From Pseudomonas sp. Z8(2022) (GTDB lineage: Bacteria > Pseudomonadota > Gammaproteobacteria > Pseudomonadales > Pseudomonadaceae): DNA of 64,000 nucleotides. Position 1 is the first letter of the stretch, and each line of letters starts with the position of its first letter. The position numbers and the translations under genes are program-made. The notes below the pieces were generated by a model. It was not told where the DNA came from, did not search any database, and saw only the letters and a program-made list of their open reading frames with translations. Of the stretch, positions 1 to 8,053 are shown one piece after another. The stretch spans positions 1,550,001 to 1,614,000 of the forward strand of contig NZ_CP107549.1 of the NCBI RefSeq assembly GCF_025837155.1, given 5' to 3'.

Positions 1-561
1 ATTCTCGAGCGCAAGCCGGTCGGTCAGAAGGTGGCGGTGATCGGCGCCGGGGGTATCGGCTTCGACGTTTCCGAGTACATCACTCACCAGGGCAAGGCTA
101 CCAGTCTCGACCGTGATGCGTTCTGGAAGGAGTGGGGCATCGACACTGCGCTGGAAGCCCGTGGCGGCGTGGCTGGTGTGCAGCCGCAACCGCACCCGGC
201 GGCGCGCGAGGTGTTTCTGCTGCAGCGCAAGAAGAGCAAGGTTGGCGACGGCCTGGGCAAGACCACCGGCTGGATTCACCGCACCAGCCTGAAGAACAAG
301 AAGGTACAGATGCTCAACTCGGTGGAGTATCTCAAGATCGATGATGCCGGACTGCATATCCGCGTTGCCGATGGCCAGCCGCAGGTGCTGCCAGTCGACA
401 CCGTGATCGTATGCGCCGGCCAGGATCCGCTGCGTGAGTTGCAGCAAGGGCTGGAGAGTGCCGGTCAACGCGTACACCTGATCGGTGGTGCCGATGTTGC
501 TGCCGAACTGGATGCCAAGCGCGCCATCAACCAGGGTTCGCGCCTCGCCGCCGAGCTGTGA
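1..561 (+). CDS. fadH: 2,4-dienoyl-CoA reductase, C-terminal part (partial at left edge)
   Basis: Frame 1 is open from the first base, so the gene begins outside the window. The visible 186 residues are the nucleotide-binding C-terminal half of an FAD/FMN/4Fe-4S 2,4-dienoyl-CoA reductase, which uses NADPH to reduce the conjugated double bonds that arise in beta-oxidation of unsaturated fatty acids. A dinucleotide-binding GAGGIG motif follows VAVI, and the tail shows CAGQDPLRELQ and the family-typical ending HLIGGADVAAELDAKRAI. A strong terminator follows the stop directly. The family call rests on recognised sequence; the N-terminal TIM barrel and Fe-S site cannot be checked here. Confidence 0.9.
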   Translation: MLERKPVGQKVAVIGAGGIGFDVSEYITHQGKATSLDRDAFWKEWGIDTALEARGGVAGVQPQPHPAAREVFLLQRKKSKVGDGLGKTTGWIHRTSLKNKKVQMLNSVEYLKIDDAGLHIRVADGQPQVLPVDTVIVCAGQDPLRELQQGLESAGQRVHLIGGADVAAELDAKRAINQGSRLAAEL

Positions 562-563
562 CG

Positions 564-593
564 AAAACGCCCCGCCTCGTGCGGGGCGTTTTG
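564..593 (+). terminator. Rho-independent terminator of fadH
   Basis: A perfect inverted repeat, AAAACGCCCCGC / GCGGGGCGTTTT with a 5-nt loop, begins three bases after the fadH stop and ends in a T run. Confidence 0.9.
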
Positions 594-624
594 CATGTGG
601 CTGACAATAACAAGGAGAAACCCC

Positions 625-1056
625 ATGTCCACCGATCTTCACCTGCAGTCGCAGGCGGCTGCCACCCTGCAGCGCTGGCATCAGTTCGTCGCCGCCAGGG
701 ATCTGAGCGCCTTGCCCGAACTGCTGCACCCGCACGCAGTGTTTCGTTCACCCATGGCGCACAAGCCCTATCCGGGCGCGCAGGCGGTCAACCTGATTCT
801 CAATACCGTACTCAAGGTGTTCGAGGACTTCGCCTATCATCGGGAATTGGCCTCGGCCGATGGTCTCAATGTGGTGCTGGAGTTCTCTGCGCGGGTCGGC
901 GAGCGCGAGCTGAAGGGGATCGACATGATCCGTTTCGACGAGGCGGGGAAAATCGTCGAGTTCGAGGTCATGGTGCGGCCGATGAGCGGGCTGCAGGCGC
1001 TCGGCGTGGAAATGGCGCAGCGCCTGGCGCCGTTTCTCGCTGCGGCCAAAGGCTGA
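625..1056 (+). CDS. NTF2-like (SnoaL-type) nuclear transport factor 2 family protein
   Basis: This encodes a 143-residue protein. The start is the ATG preceded by AAGGAGAAACCCC, a good ribosome binding site; an upstream in-frame start has none. The pattern of an N-terminal helix (ATLQRWHQFVAARD), LHPHAVFRSP, then alternating strands ending in FDEAGKIVEFEVMVRP is typical of the NTF2-like cone fold. The fold is used by small isomerases, hydrolases and ligand-binding proteins, so the substrate cannot be named. There is no signal peptide, so it is probably cytoplasmic. It stands alone between the fadH terminator and a convergent gene. Confidence 0.75.
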   Translation: MSTDLHLQSQAAATLQRWHQFVAARDLSALPELLHPHAVFRSPMAHKPYPGAQAVNLILNTVLKVFEDFAYHRELASADGLNVVLEFSARVGERELKGIDMIRFDEAGKIVEFEVMVRPMSGLQALGVEMAQRLAPFLAAAKG

Positions 1057-1064
1057 GATCAGGT

Positions 1065-1085
1065 AGCCCGCTGCAAGAGCGGGCT
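1065..1085. terminator. Hairpin between convergent genes
   Basis: AGCCCGCT / AGCGGGCT with a 5-nt loop lies between the NTF2-like gene and the convergent TAXI receptor gene. It has no clear T run, so it is a weak or bidirectional terminator at best. Confidence 0.4.
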
Positions 1086-1093
1086 CGTTCGCG

Positions 1094-2050
1094 CTATTTG
1101 AGCACGCCAACTTCGCGATAGAAGCGCTCGGCGCCCGGATGCAGAGGGATCGGTAGGCCATTGATTGCCTGTTCCAGACGGATGGCCTTGGCGGCCGGGT
1201 GTGCCTGGGCCAGGTGATCGAGGTTGCCGAAGAGCAGCTTGGTCATCTGATAGGCGACATCGTCGGAAACGCTAGTCTGGCTCACCAGTACGTTGGTGAT
1301 GGTCGCCGTTGTTACATCGCTGCTCTGCCCCTTGTAGGTGCCGGCAGGGATGATGCCTGACTGATAGGCGCCGCTGCCGATGCGCGACACCACCTGTTCC
1401 GGAATGGCCACGAAGGTGATCGGCATGCGTTCGGCCAGTTCGCGGATTGCCGCCATGCCCAGGCCGGCTGACTGCAGGGTGGCATCGAGCTGGCCTTTCT
1501 CGATCAGCTCGACCGACTCGGCGTAGGGCTTGAACGCCACCTGGCCCATGTCTTCGTAGCTCAGGCCCGCGGCCTTGAAGATTGCCCGGGCATTGAGTTC
1601 GGTACCCGAGCGGGGTGCCCCGACGGAGATTCGCTTGCCGCTTAGGTCTTCCAGGCTCCTGATGCCCGATGCCTGGCTGGCGACGATCTGAATGTAGTTC
1701 GGGTAGATGCCGGCGATGGCGCGCAGGCGATCGCGCGGCGCTCTGAAACCTGCTTCCTCGTCACCTTTCCAGGCATCGGCCACCGAGTCGCCGAGGGCAA
1801 AGGCCAGTTGGCCACGGGCGATCTGCAGCAGGTTGAGGTTCTCCACCGAGGCCTTGGTGGCGCGCACGCTGGTGGTCGAGCCTTCGATGCGTTCGCGATA
1901 AAGCTCGGACAGACTCAGACCCAGCGGGTAATAGACCCCACTGGTGCCGCCAGTGAGGATGTTGATCGAGGTTGGGTTGGCGTGAGCATTGGGGCTGCTG
2001 GCCAGGATCGCGGCAGCGACGATCAGGCCAACACGCTTGGCTAGGCGCAT
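1094..2050 (-). CDS. TAXI family TRAP transporter solute-binding protein
   Basis: This is a 318-residue periplasmic receptor. The start chosen gives a signal peptide (MRLAKRV, hydrophobic run, ANAHA-type cleavage site); the longer frame adds an unlikely 56-residue leader. After cleavage the protein begins INILTGGTSGVYYPLG, the signature of TAXI receptors, and shows the SGKRISVGAPRSGTELNAR segment of the family. These proteins bind organic acids such as glutamate or 2-oxoglutarate for TRAP transporters. No DctQ/DctM-type fused membrane subunit lies beside it, so its membrane partner must be elsewhere or it acts as a sensor. The ligand is unknown. Confidence 0.85.
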   Translation of the reverse strand: MRLAKRVGLIVAAAILASSPNAHANPTSINILTGGTSGVYYPLGLSLSELYRERIEGSTTSVRATKASVENLNLLQIARGQLAFALGDSVADAWKGDEEAGFRAPRDRLRAIAGIYPNYIQIVASQASGIRSLEDLSGKRISVGAPRSGTELNARAIFKAAGLSYEDMGQVAFKPYAESVELIEKGQLDATLQSAGLGMAAIRELAERMPITFVAIPEQVVSRIGSGAYQSGIIPAGTYKGQSSDVTTATITNVLVSQTSVSDDVAYQMTKLLFGNLDHLAQAHPAAKAIRLEQAINGLPIPLHPGAERFYREVGVLK

Positions 2051-2615
2051 GGGAGTTCTCCGTTGTTGTTGTATTTCGGGCGGGCAGCGAGTCAGTGCCG
2101 CGAGGGTTCGCAACAACGGGAACAGGTATTCGCCAGGTGGATCGAGCAGGAAGGGATGGCAGGGGAGCGTTGAAAAACCATGGAACTGACCTCTTGTCTT
2201 TTTTATTAGTCCGGTCACGCGGCAGAGCGCGACCTGGTCGAGGCTCGAGCAGATGACGTGCCAGGTTGACGGAGCGTTGTTCCAGAGCGGATGAGGTTTT
2301 TATCAGTGCCTTGTATGGGCGGAAGTTCGCTTATTGTGGTGGGCGTTTTGGCGGGAAACCGCTGATGAACCATGTCTGGCGGCCCGGAATTCGGCTGAGG
2401 GTGTGCGCTACATTGCGCTCTTGTCACATTTTTGCGTGAGCGGCGTGCAATCCGGCCTGGCTCGCAGGGTCAGTGCCAACCCAGTCACATTGCGGGAGGA
2501 GGGTTTTCCCCTAGACTTGCCTGACCGATTAGGGACGGCATCAATCGTCAAAGCAGGATGGGCTTTGGCGATGGTGCCGTACGCGCATATCCCCCGTTGG
2601 TTCAGAGGGCCTTCG
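2051..2615. promoter_or_regulatory. Divergent intergenic region (565 bp)
   Basis: No convincing gene lies here, although both flanking frames stay open upstream of the chosen starts. The region must hold the promoters of the leftward TAXI receptor and the rightward coiled-coil gene. A GGGTTTTCCCC / CCCTAGAC...GATTAGGG patch around 2503-2535 forms an imperfect inverted repeat. I cannot assign -35/-10 boxes with confidence. Confidence 0.35.
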
Positions 2616-3983
2616 ATGAGCATGCAGAACAAGCCGCAGATGGTGGAAGCCGTGATGTTCTTCAGTGAACGCGGTATCTGCAAACAGATGATGTTCCCTG
2701 AGTTCGAGGCCTTGCTCGACGGTGTGGTGAACATGCCCGAATTTGCCGACGAGCAGATGCGCGCGGTATTCGTGGTGATCAACCCGCGTCTGCTGGTCAG
2801 GGCTGCGGTGTTCTTCCTGCTGGATTTCGACGAGGACGGTCGCCCCGACAAGGGCTGGAACATTCCGTTGCAGCATCTGGGCGAGCGGGCCGGTCGTGGT
2901 CCTGATCTAGGCGCGGGGCCGATCCGCCTGGCCTGCCGCAGCCAGTGTCCGGTGTCCTGGCACCAGATGCATCTGTGGGATCCCAGTCTCGCGCCGGGGC
3001 AGAACGACCTGGTGCTGCTGCGTGATGCGGTCAAACGCAATCAGCTCGGTCTATTGGTCGAGGACGACAGTGCCCAGACGGTAGTTGCCGAACGTTTGCA
3101 GGTGGCCTCCGAAGACAAGTGGTATGCCCCGGATCCGGCCAAGGAAGTGGCCGATCAATTGGCGCAGAAGATGGATCAGGAACATCGCGCCAAGACTGCG
3201 CAACTGATTCAGCAGCAGCGCCTGCGCATCACCAGTCTGACCCAGCAGCACGAGGAAGAGCTGGCCAAGTTCAAGCTGGCCAGTGAGGAGCAGAGCAAGC
3301 ATCTGCAGGCGCAGCTTCATGGCCTGCACCAGGCGCTGCGTCAGCAGGAAGAGCTCAACGCCAGCCTCAAGGCGCAGCTGGCGGCTCAGGCCGAAAGCTT
3401 CCAGAACAGCCGTGAAGAGATGACGCAACAGTTGCGCGCACTGGAGCATCATGGTCGCACTGAGGGCGATATCCTGCGTGCCCAGTTCGATAGTGAGGTG
3501 CGTGCCAAGGTCGCGGCGGCCGTGGCGGAGTACAAGGAGCAGATCGCCGTACGCGATGTCGAACTGGCCTATCGCAACGAGCTGGACGCTCAGCAGCAGG
3601 CAGAGATCGAGCGCCTCAAACGTGAGCGCGATGCCTTCGCCAGCCAGGGCGGTGATCAGGTGCTGGAGCGCCTGGCCAAACTCGGTGTGGTGTTCGTGGT
3701 ATACCACCCCGGTGCCGGGCACCTGACCATTCCGCTGCAGGACGTCGCCCGCTATCAGGACAACCCCATGGCGTACGCTGCAGGCAAATGCTTCGTTTCC
3801 GAAGAACAGTATCGTCACTGGCTGGCGCACTATCAGCAGCCGAGCTGCGATGCGACCCTGCCCAGCGGCGAACGCTGCGCCATTCCCATCGACCGTGTCG
3901 ACACGCCCAGCCGTTTCACCCTGGGTGAATCGAACTGCTGTGCACGGCACAAGGCGAGCAGTCGTCTGCGCACCGTCAGCTGA
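2616..3983 (+). CDS. Conserved coiled-coil protein with C-terminal cysteine cluster
   Basis: This 455-residue soluble protein starts at the ATG giving MSMQNKPQMVEAVMFF. The first ~150 residues form a globular domain (FPEFEALLDGVV, a DFDEDGRPDKGW loop, a CPVSWHQMHLWDP segment). Residues ~170-345 are a long Q/E/K-rich coiled coil with regular heptads. The last ~100 residues are globular with several cysteines (CDATLPSGERC, CCARH) that could bind a metal. It has no ATPase motif and no signal peptide. It sits between fadH and nadK as in other Pseudomonas genomes and is probably chromosome core. The function is not known to me. Confidence 0.7.
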   Translation: MSMQNKPQMVEAVMFFSERGICKQMMFPEFEALLDGVVNMPEFADEQMRAVFVVINPRLLVRAAVFFLLDFDEDGRPDKGWNIPLQHLGERAGRGPDLGAGPIRLACRSQCPVSWHQMHLWDPSLAPGQNDLVLLRDAVKRNQLGLLVEDDSAQTVVAERLQVASEDKWYAPDPAKEVADQLAQKMDQEHRAKTAQLIQQQRLRITSLTQQHEEELAKFKLASEEQSKHLQAQLHGLHQALRQQEELNASLKAQLAAQAESFQNSREEMTQQLRALEHHGRTEGDILRAQFDSEVRAKVAAAVAEYKEQIAVRDVELAYRNELDAQQQAEIERLKRERDAFASQGGDQVLERLAKLGVVFVVYHPGAGHLTIPLQDVARYQDNPMAYAAGKCFVSEEQYRHWLAHYQQPSCDATLPSGERCAIPIDRVDTPSRFTLGESNCCARHKASSRLRTVS

Positions 3984-3985
3984 TC

Positions 3986-4927
3986 TTGCCGGTACTTATT
4001 CCCTACTGGCGCCCGCAGGCGCCACTGCAAGCGCTGAAGTTTCCCTGGCTCGACGCTGCCGGCGTCGAACTCGCCTGTCTGCGCCTCGATCTCGTCGATC
4101 TGCTGGTATCCGGCAACAAATGGTTCAAGCTCGCACCCTATCTCGAGCAGGCTGCCGCTACGGGCGCGCAGGGCGTGATCAGTCTTGGCGGGGCGCATTC
4201 CAATCATCTGCATGCCCTGGCCGCTGCGGGGCAGCGCTTCGGCTTTGCTACCGTTGGCCTGCTGCGCGGTGAGGCGCAGCGGACACCCACCATCGACGAT
4301 CTGCAGCGCATGGGCATGGAGCTGCACTGGTTGGGTTATGGCGGTTATCGCGCGCGTCATCAGCCAGATTTCTGGACGCCTTGGCTGGCCCGCTACAGCC
4401 GTTATCAGGTGGTAGGCGAAGGTGGTTTGGGGCTGCCGGGAGCGCGAGGCTGCAGCATCCTGGTTGAGATGGCCGAGGCACAACTGGCGACGATCGGCTG
4501 GAACGATTTCGATGCCTGGTGGCTGGCCGCCGGGACGGGCACCACACTGGCCGGCGTGCTACTGGGCGAGCCGCGCCGCACTGTATTCGGGGCGCTGGCC
4601 GTGCCGGCTGATCATGGTGTTGCCAGTCAGGTTTCGAGGCTGTTGGGCGAGGCAGGTGAGACGGGGCGGGACTATCGACTGGTTGAAGCCGCCCGCGGCG
4701 GTTTTGCCCGAATCGACGAAGCGCTGCGCCAGTTCATCCTGCAATCCGAGCAGGCTTGTGGTCTGCCACTGGAGCCGGTGTATACCGGCAAGGCGCTCAT
4801 GGCGTTGCGCGAATTCTGCGAGAGCGGTCAACTTGCACGCGGCAGTCGGCTGATCTTCATTCATACTGGCGGCCTGCAAGGGCGTCGGGCGCTGATGGGC
4901 GCGCACGCCGACTACACTCAGGTCTGA
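3986..4927 (+). CDS. PLP-dependent D-cysteine desulfhydrase / ACC deaminase family protein
   Basis: This 313-residue fold-type II PLP enzyme starts with TTG only 2 bp after the previous stop and has no strong ribosome binding site, so it is probably coupled to the upstream gene. SGNKWFKL carries the expected PLP lysine, LGGAHSNHLHAL is the substrate/PLP-phosphate loop of the family, AAGTGTTLAG is the glycine-rich phosphate loop, and HTGGLQG closes the site. Family members desulfhydrate D-cysteine or open 1-aminocyclopropane-1-carboxylate. The sequence does not decide the substrate, and many annotated ACC deaminases are really D-cysteine desulfhydrases. Confidence 0.8.
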   Translation: MPVLIPYWRPQAPLQALKFPWLDAAGVELACLRLDLVDLLVSGNKWFKLAPYLEQAAATGAQGVISLGGAHSNHLHALAAAGQRFGFATVGLLRGEAQRTPTIDDLQRMGMELHWLGYGGYRARHQPDFWTPWLARYSRYQVVGEGGLGLPGARGCSILVEMAEAQLATIGWNDFDAWWLAAGTGTTLAGVLLGEPRRTVFGALAVPADHGVASQVSRLLGEAGETGRDYRLVEAARGGFARIDEALRQFILQSEQACGLPLEPVYTGKALMALREFCESGQLARGSRLIFIHTGGLQGRRALMGAHADYTQV

Positions 4928-4948
4928 CCAGCGGAGCCTGGAATCTTC

Positions 4949-6058
4949 ATGAGCGAACCCCTTACCCATGAACAGTTACGCAGCCTGACGCCGCTCAACG
5001 CGCTCTCCGAGCAGCAGTGGCGCGAGTTGCGCAGCCAGTTGGTGCCGCAGCCTCTGCTGGCCGGGCAGTTGCTGTTTCGTCAGGGCGATCAGGCGCGCCT
5101 GACCTGCTATCTGCTGGCCGGCGAGCTGCAGTTGCAGGATGCCGAGGGGAACACGCAAAGGGTGCAGGCGGGCAGCGAGATCAGCTGTCACCCCTTGTCA
5201 CCCGGTTTGCCACGTCTGCATGACGCGCGTGCCCTGACCGATGTCAGCGTGCTGATGATCGACAGTGCCACGCTGGACCGCCTGCTGACCTGGCGCCTGG
5301 CGCATCAGGACCTGTTGCTGGCGCTGCAACACAGCGGCGCCGATATCGAGTGGCTGGAGCGACTGCTGGAAAACCCGCTGTTCTCCAAGGTGCCTCCGGC
5401 CAACGTGCAGAACATGCTGGGGCGTCTGCAAAGAATCGAGCTGGCGGCGGGCAGTCGGGTTCTCGAAGAGGGCGCCAGCGGCGATTGCTGTTATTTCCTG
5501 GAAAGCGGTCGTGCCGAGGTGATCCGCAGCGCCGACAGTGATCGTCAGGTGCTGGCGGAGCTGGAAGTGGGTGCCTGCTTCGGTGAAGAAGCCCTGCTTG
5601 CCGACCGGCCACGCAACGCCACGGTGACCATGGTCGAGGACGGCAGCGTGCTGCGTCTGGACCGCCAGGATTTCTTCGCCCTGCTCAAGGCTCCCGTGGT
5701 GGCCGAAGTGTCTCTGGGTGAGGCCTCCAGGTTGCTGGCGCAAGACGCGCAGTGGCTCGATGTCCGCTTGCTGGAAGAGTACGAGAAGGCGCACGCACCC
5801 CAGGCCCTGCACATGCCGCTGCAGCTGTTGCGCCTGAAGGCGCGTCTGCTGGATCGTTCGCGCACCTATCTGTGCTACTGCGACAGTGGCAAGCGCAGCA
5901 GCAGCGCGGTGTTCCTTCTCTCGCAGCTGGGGTATGGCGTATACGCCTTGCGTGACGGGCTCGATGGCCTGCCGGCGGTGCAGCGCGATGCCTTGCTCTG
6001 CGAAAGCGGGGCCGGCTATCTGGCGCGCTCCGGTGGGCGTACCGAGCGCAGTCGTTGA
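4949..6058 (+). CDS. Tandem cyclic-nucleotide-binding domains fused to a rhodanese domain
   Basis: This is a 369-residue protein. Residues ~15-115 form a degenerate cNMP-binding fold. Residues ~130-255 form a second, better one, with the phosphate-binding cassette read as CFGEEALLADRPRNATV, close to the FGE..L....R.AT consensus. Residues ~260-350 form a rhodanese domain (WLDVRLLEEYEKAHAPQA) with the active-site loop CDSGKRS, so the sulfur-carrying cysteine is present. There is no DNA-binding helix-turn-helix, unlike Crp/Vfr. This suggests a nucleotide-gated sulfurtransferase or a regulatory scaffold; the physiological role is unknown. It follows the PLP enzyme by 21 bp, probably in one transcript. 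Confidence 0.8.
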   Translation: MSEPLTHEQLRSLTPLNALSEQQWRELRSQLVPQPLLAGQLLFRQGDQARLTCYLLAGELQLQDAEGNTQRVQAGSEISCHPLSPGLPRLHDARALTDVSVLMIDSATLDRLLTWRLAHQDLLLALQHSGADIEWLERLLENPLFSKVPPANVQNMLGRLQRIELAAGSRVLEEGASGDCCYFLESGRAEVIRSADSDRQVLAELEVGACFGEEALLADRPRNATVTMVEDGSVLRLDRQDFFALLKAPVVAEVSLGEASRLLAQDAQWLDVRLLEEYEKAHAPQALHMPLQLLRLKARLLDRSRTYLCYCDSGKRSSSAVFLLSQLGYGVYALRDGLDGLPAVQRDALLCESGAGYLARSGGRTERSR

Positions 6059-6080
6059 GCAGGGCTGGCTCTGGGGCAAG

Positions 6081-6142
6081 CGTAGCCCGGATGAAAACCG
6101 GGGATTGCAGGCGCGTGCGACCCGGATTGCATCCGGGCTACG
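6081..6142. repeat. REP-type palindromic intergenic repeat
   Basis: CGTAGCCCGGAT at 6081-6092 is the reverse complement of ATCCGGGCTACG at 6131-6142, enclosing GC-rich sequence. The same two arms occur at 27466-27526. The right arm supplies the stop codon of the leftward DUF1853 gene. Confidence 0.75.
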
Positions 6143-7070
6143 AGTGCGTCGGCCACTGATCGTTGACCAGAAAGATTCGTTCGGCCTCTCGCCAATCCCC
6201 GGCTTGATCTTCTTCCAATCGTACCAGCAGCTGTGCCTGAGCCTCTGGGCGCAGCGTGTTCAGCCATTGCTCAAACATTTCATCAGGCCAGATTCCATCG
6301 GCACTCACCCGCGCCGGTGCGAGCCAGGAAAGTCTTGGCAGCGGTTGCCAGTGGGCATTGGCTCTTGCTGTGGTGAAGTCGCTCCAGTTGCGTCGATACA
6401 GCCAGCTGCCCCGGCAGTGTTCGGGCATGGCTCCGCGGGGCGCCGGGCAGCCGTCCGGCCAGGGGTAGAAGAGATAGCCGCCGAGCCAGAAGGCGGAGCG
6501 GGGTTCGCCAAGCTGTAGCTCGTTCAGCGGCCCACGGGCCTCGCGCCGGGACGACAGGGGCAGTTGATGGTGCGCCAGATGGCTCAGTTTCAGGTCGAGT
6601 CGGTCATGGCTGCCGGGCCCTAGCCAGTCTGCCGCGTCGCAGCTGTTGGTACCCAGATAGAACTTCACCGCCAGCTCCAGATGGTGTTCGCCCTCGTCGT
6701 CGCGCAGCAACAGGTCCAGCTCGCCCAGGGTATGGCCGTTATGGCGGATTGGCAGGTTGGCGGCGACCACTTCGACGTCCGGCGCAGCGTGCAGGGCGAA
6801 CTGCCACAGGCGTTCGTAGTACAGCCCGAGGCGCCGTGCCGGTTTTTCCGCCAGCCAGGCGAGCAGGGCGCCGGCGTCGCGATCCTGCTGCATGAACCAG
6901 TCTGCCAGGCGCTGCGGTTGAACAGCCCAGCGGCTGGCCTGCAGGGGATGACGCTGGACTTTCGTGGTCTCACCCAGCAGGGGCGGCGAGAGCAGGGCCC
7001 AGGACAGGTCGCGTACCGCCGGGGTACGCAGGCTGGGCAACAGGTCGTGCAACAGGTCGGGAGCGATCAT
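6138..7070 (-). CDS. DUF1853 family protein, possible PD-(D/E)XK fold
   Basis: This is a 310-residue cytoplasmic protein of the DUF1853 family. The centre reads GELDLLLRDDEGEHHLELAVKFYLG, which has the spacing of a PD-(D/E)XK nuclease core (acidic residue, then E-x-x-x-K). The nuclease idea is my inference from that motif. N-terminal DLSWALLSPPLL and the W/Y-rich C-terminal half are typical for the family. It is divergent from nadK with 95 bp between the starts. Its stop codon lies inside a REP element. No known substrate. Confidence 0.75.
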   Translation of the reverse strand: MIAPDLLHDLLPSLRTPAVRDLSWALLSPPLLGETTKVQRHPLQASRWAVQPQRLADWFMQQDRDAGALLAWLAEKPARRLGLYYERLWQFALHAAPDVEVVAANLPIRHNGHTLGELDLLLRDDEGEHHLELAVKFYLGTNSCDAADWLGPGSHDRLDLKLSHLAHHQLPLSSRREARGPLNELQLGEPRSAFWLGGYLFYPWPDGCPAPRGAMPEHCRGSWLYRRNWSDFTTARANAHWQPLPRLSWLAPARVSADGIWPDEMFEQWLNTLRPEAQAQLLVRLEEDQAGDWREAERIFLVNDQWPTHS

Positions 7071-7165
7071 GAGCCGAGCATAGCGCAGTCATGGTGCTGG
7101 TTTGCTGCGGCCCGGGCCTTTGGCCGATAATCCCCCATCGTTCTTATCTGTCTGGCGGGAGTCCC

Positions 7166-8053
7166 ATGGAGCAATTTCGCAATGTCGGCATCATCGGGCG
7201 CCTGGGGAGCACGCGGGTTCTGGAAACCGTGCGCCGCCTCAAGCGCTTTCTGATCGATCGCCACCTGCATGTGATTCTCGAAGACACCATCGCCGACGTG
7301 CTGCCCGGGCACGGCCTGCAGACGTCTTCGCGCAAGATGCTCGGTGAGGTCTGCGACCTGGTGATCGTGGTCGGCGGTGATGGCAGCATGCTCGGAGCCG
7401 CCCGCGCCCTGGCCCGGCACAAGGTTCCGGTGCTGGGGATCAACCGTGGCAGCCTGGGCTTTCTTACCGACATTCGCCCCGATGAACTGGAGCTCAAGGT
7501 AGCCCAGGTGCTGGAAGGCCAGTACCTGACCGAGAACCGCTTTCTGCTCGAGGCCGAGGTACGCCGCCAGGGCGAAGCCATCGGCCAGGGTGACGCGCTC
7601 AACGACGTGGTGCTGCATCCAGGCAAATCGACGCGGATGATCGAGTTCGAGCTGTATATCGACGGCCAGTTCGTTTGCAGTCAGAAGGCCGACGGCCTGA
7701 TCGTCGCCACTCCCACGGGCTCGACCGCCTATGCGTTGTCCGCCGGCGGGCCGATCATGCATCCGAAACTCGATGCCATCGTGGTGGTGCCGATGTATCC
7801 GCATACCCTGTCCAGCCGGCCGATCGTGGTCGACGGCAACAGCGAGCTGAAGGTGGTGGTGTCGCCGGACATGACCATCTATCCGCAGGTGTCCTGCGAC
7901 GGGCAGAACCATTTCACCTGCGCGCCGGGCGACACTCTGCATGTGGCCAAGAAGGCGCAGAAGCTGCGGCTGATCCATCCGCTGGATCACAATTACTACG
8001 AGGTTTGCCGTACCAAGCTCGGTTGGGGCAGCCGCCTGGGAGGACAGGACTGA
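7166..8053 (+). CDS. nadK: NAD kinase
   Basis: This 295-residue enzyme phosphorylates NAD to NADP with ATP. The start MEQFRNVGIIGRLGS follows a CTGGCGGGAG ribosome binding site and matches the usual length. The GGDG motif is at residues 70-73 (VIVVGGDGSMLGAARAL), followed by LGINRGSLGFLTDI and the conserved TPTGSTAYALSAGGPI segment. It is the first gene of a tight run: the phosphoesterase gene starts directly after its stop, and the rhomboid gene overlaps that one. Confidence 0.96.
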   Translation: MEQFRNVGIIGRLGSTRVLETVRRLKRFLIDRHLHVILEDTIADVLPGHGLQTSSRKMLGEVCDLVIVVGGDGSMLGAARALARHKVPVLGINRGSLGFLTDIRPDELELKVAQVLEGQYLTENRFLLEAEVRRQGEAIGQGDALNDVVLHPGKSTRMIEFELYIDGQFVCSQKADGLIVATPTGSTAYALSAGGPIMHPKLDAIVVVPMYPHTLSSRPIVVDGNSELKVVVSPDMTIYPQVSCDGQNHFTCAPGDTLHVAKKAQKLRLIHPLDHNYYEVCRTKLGWGSRLGGQD

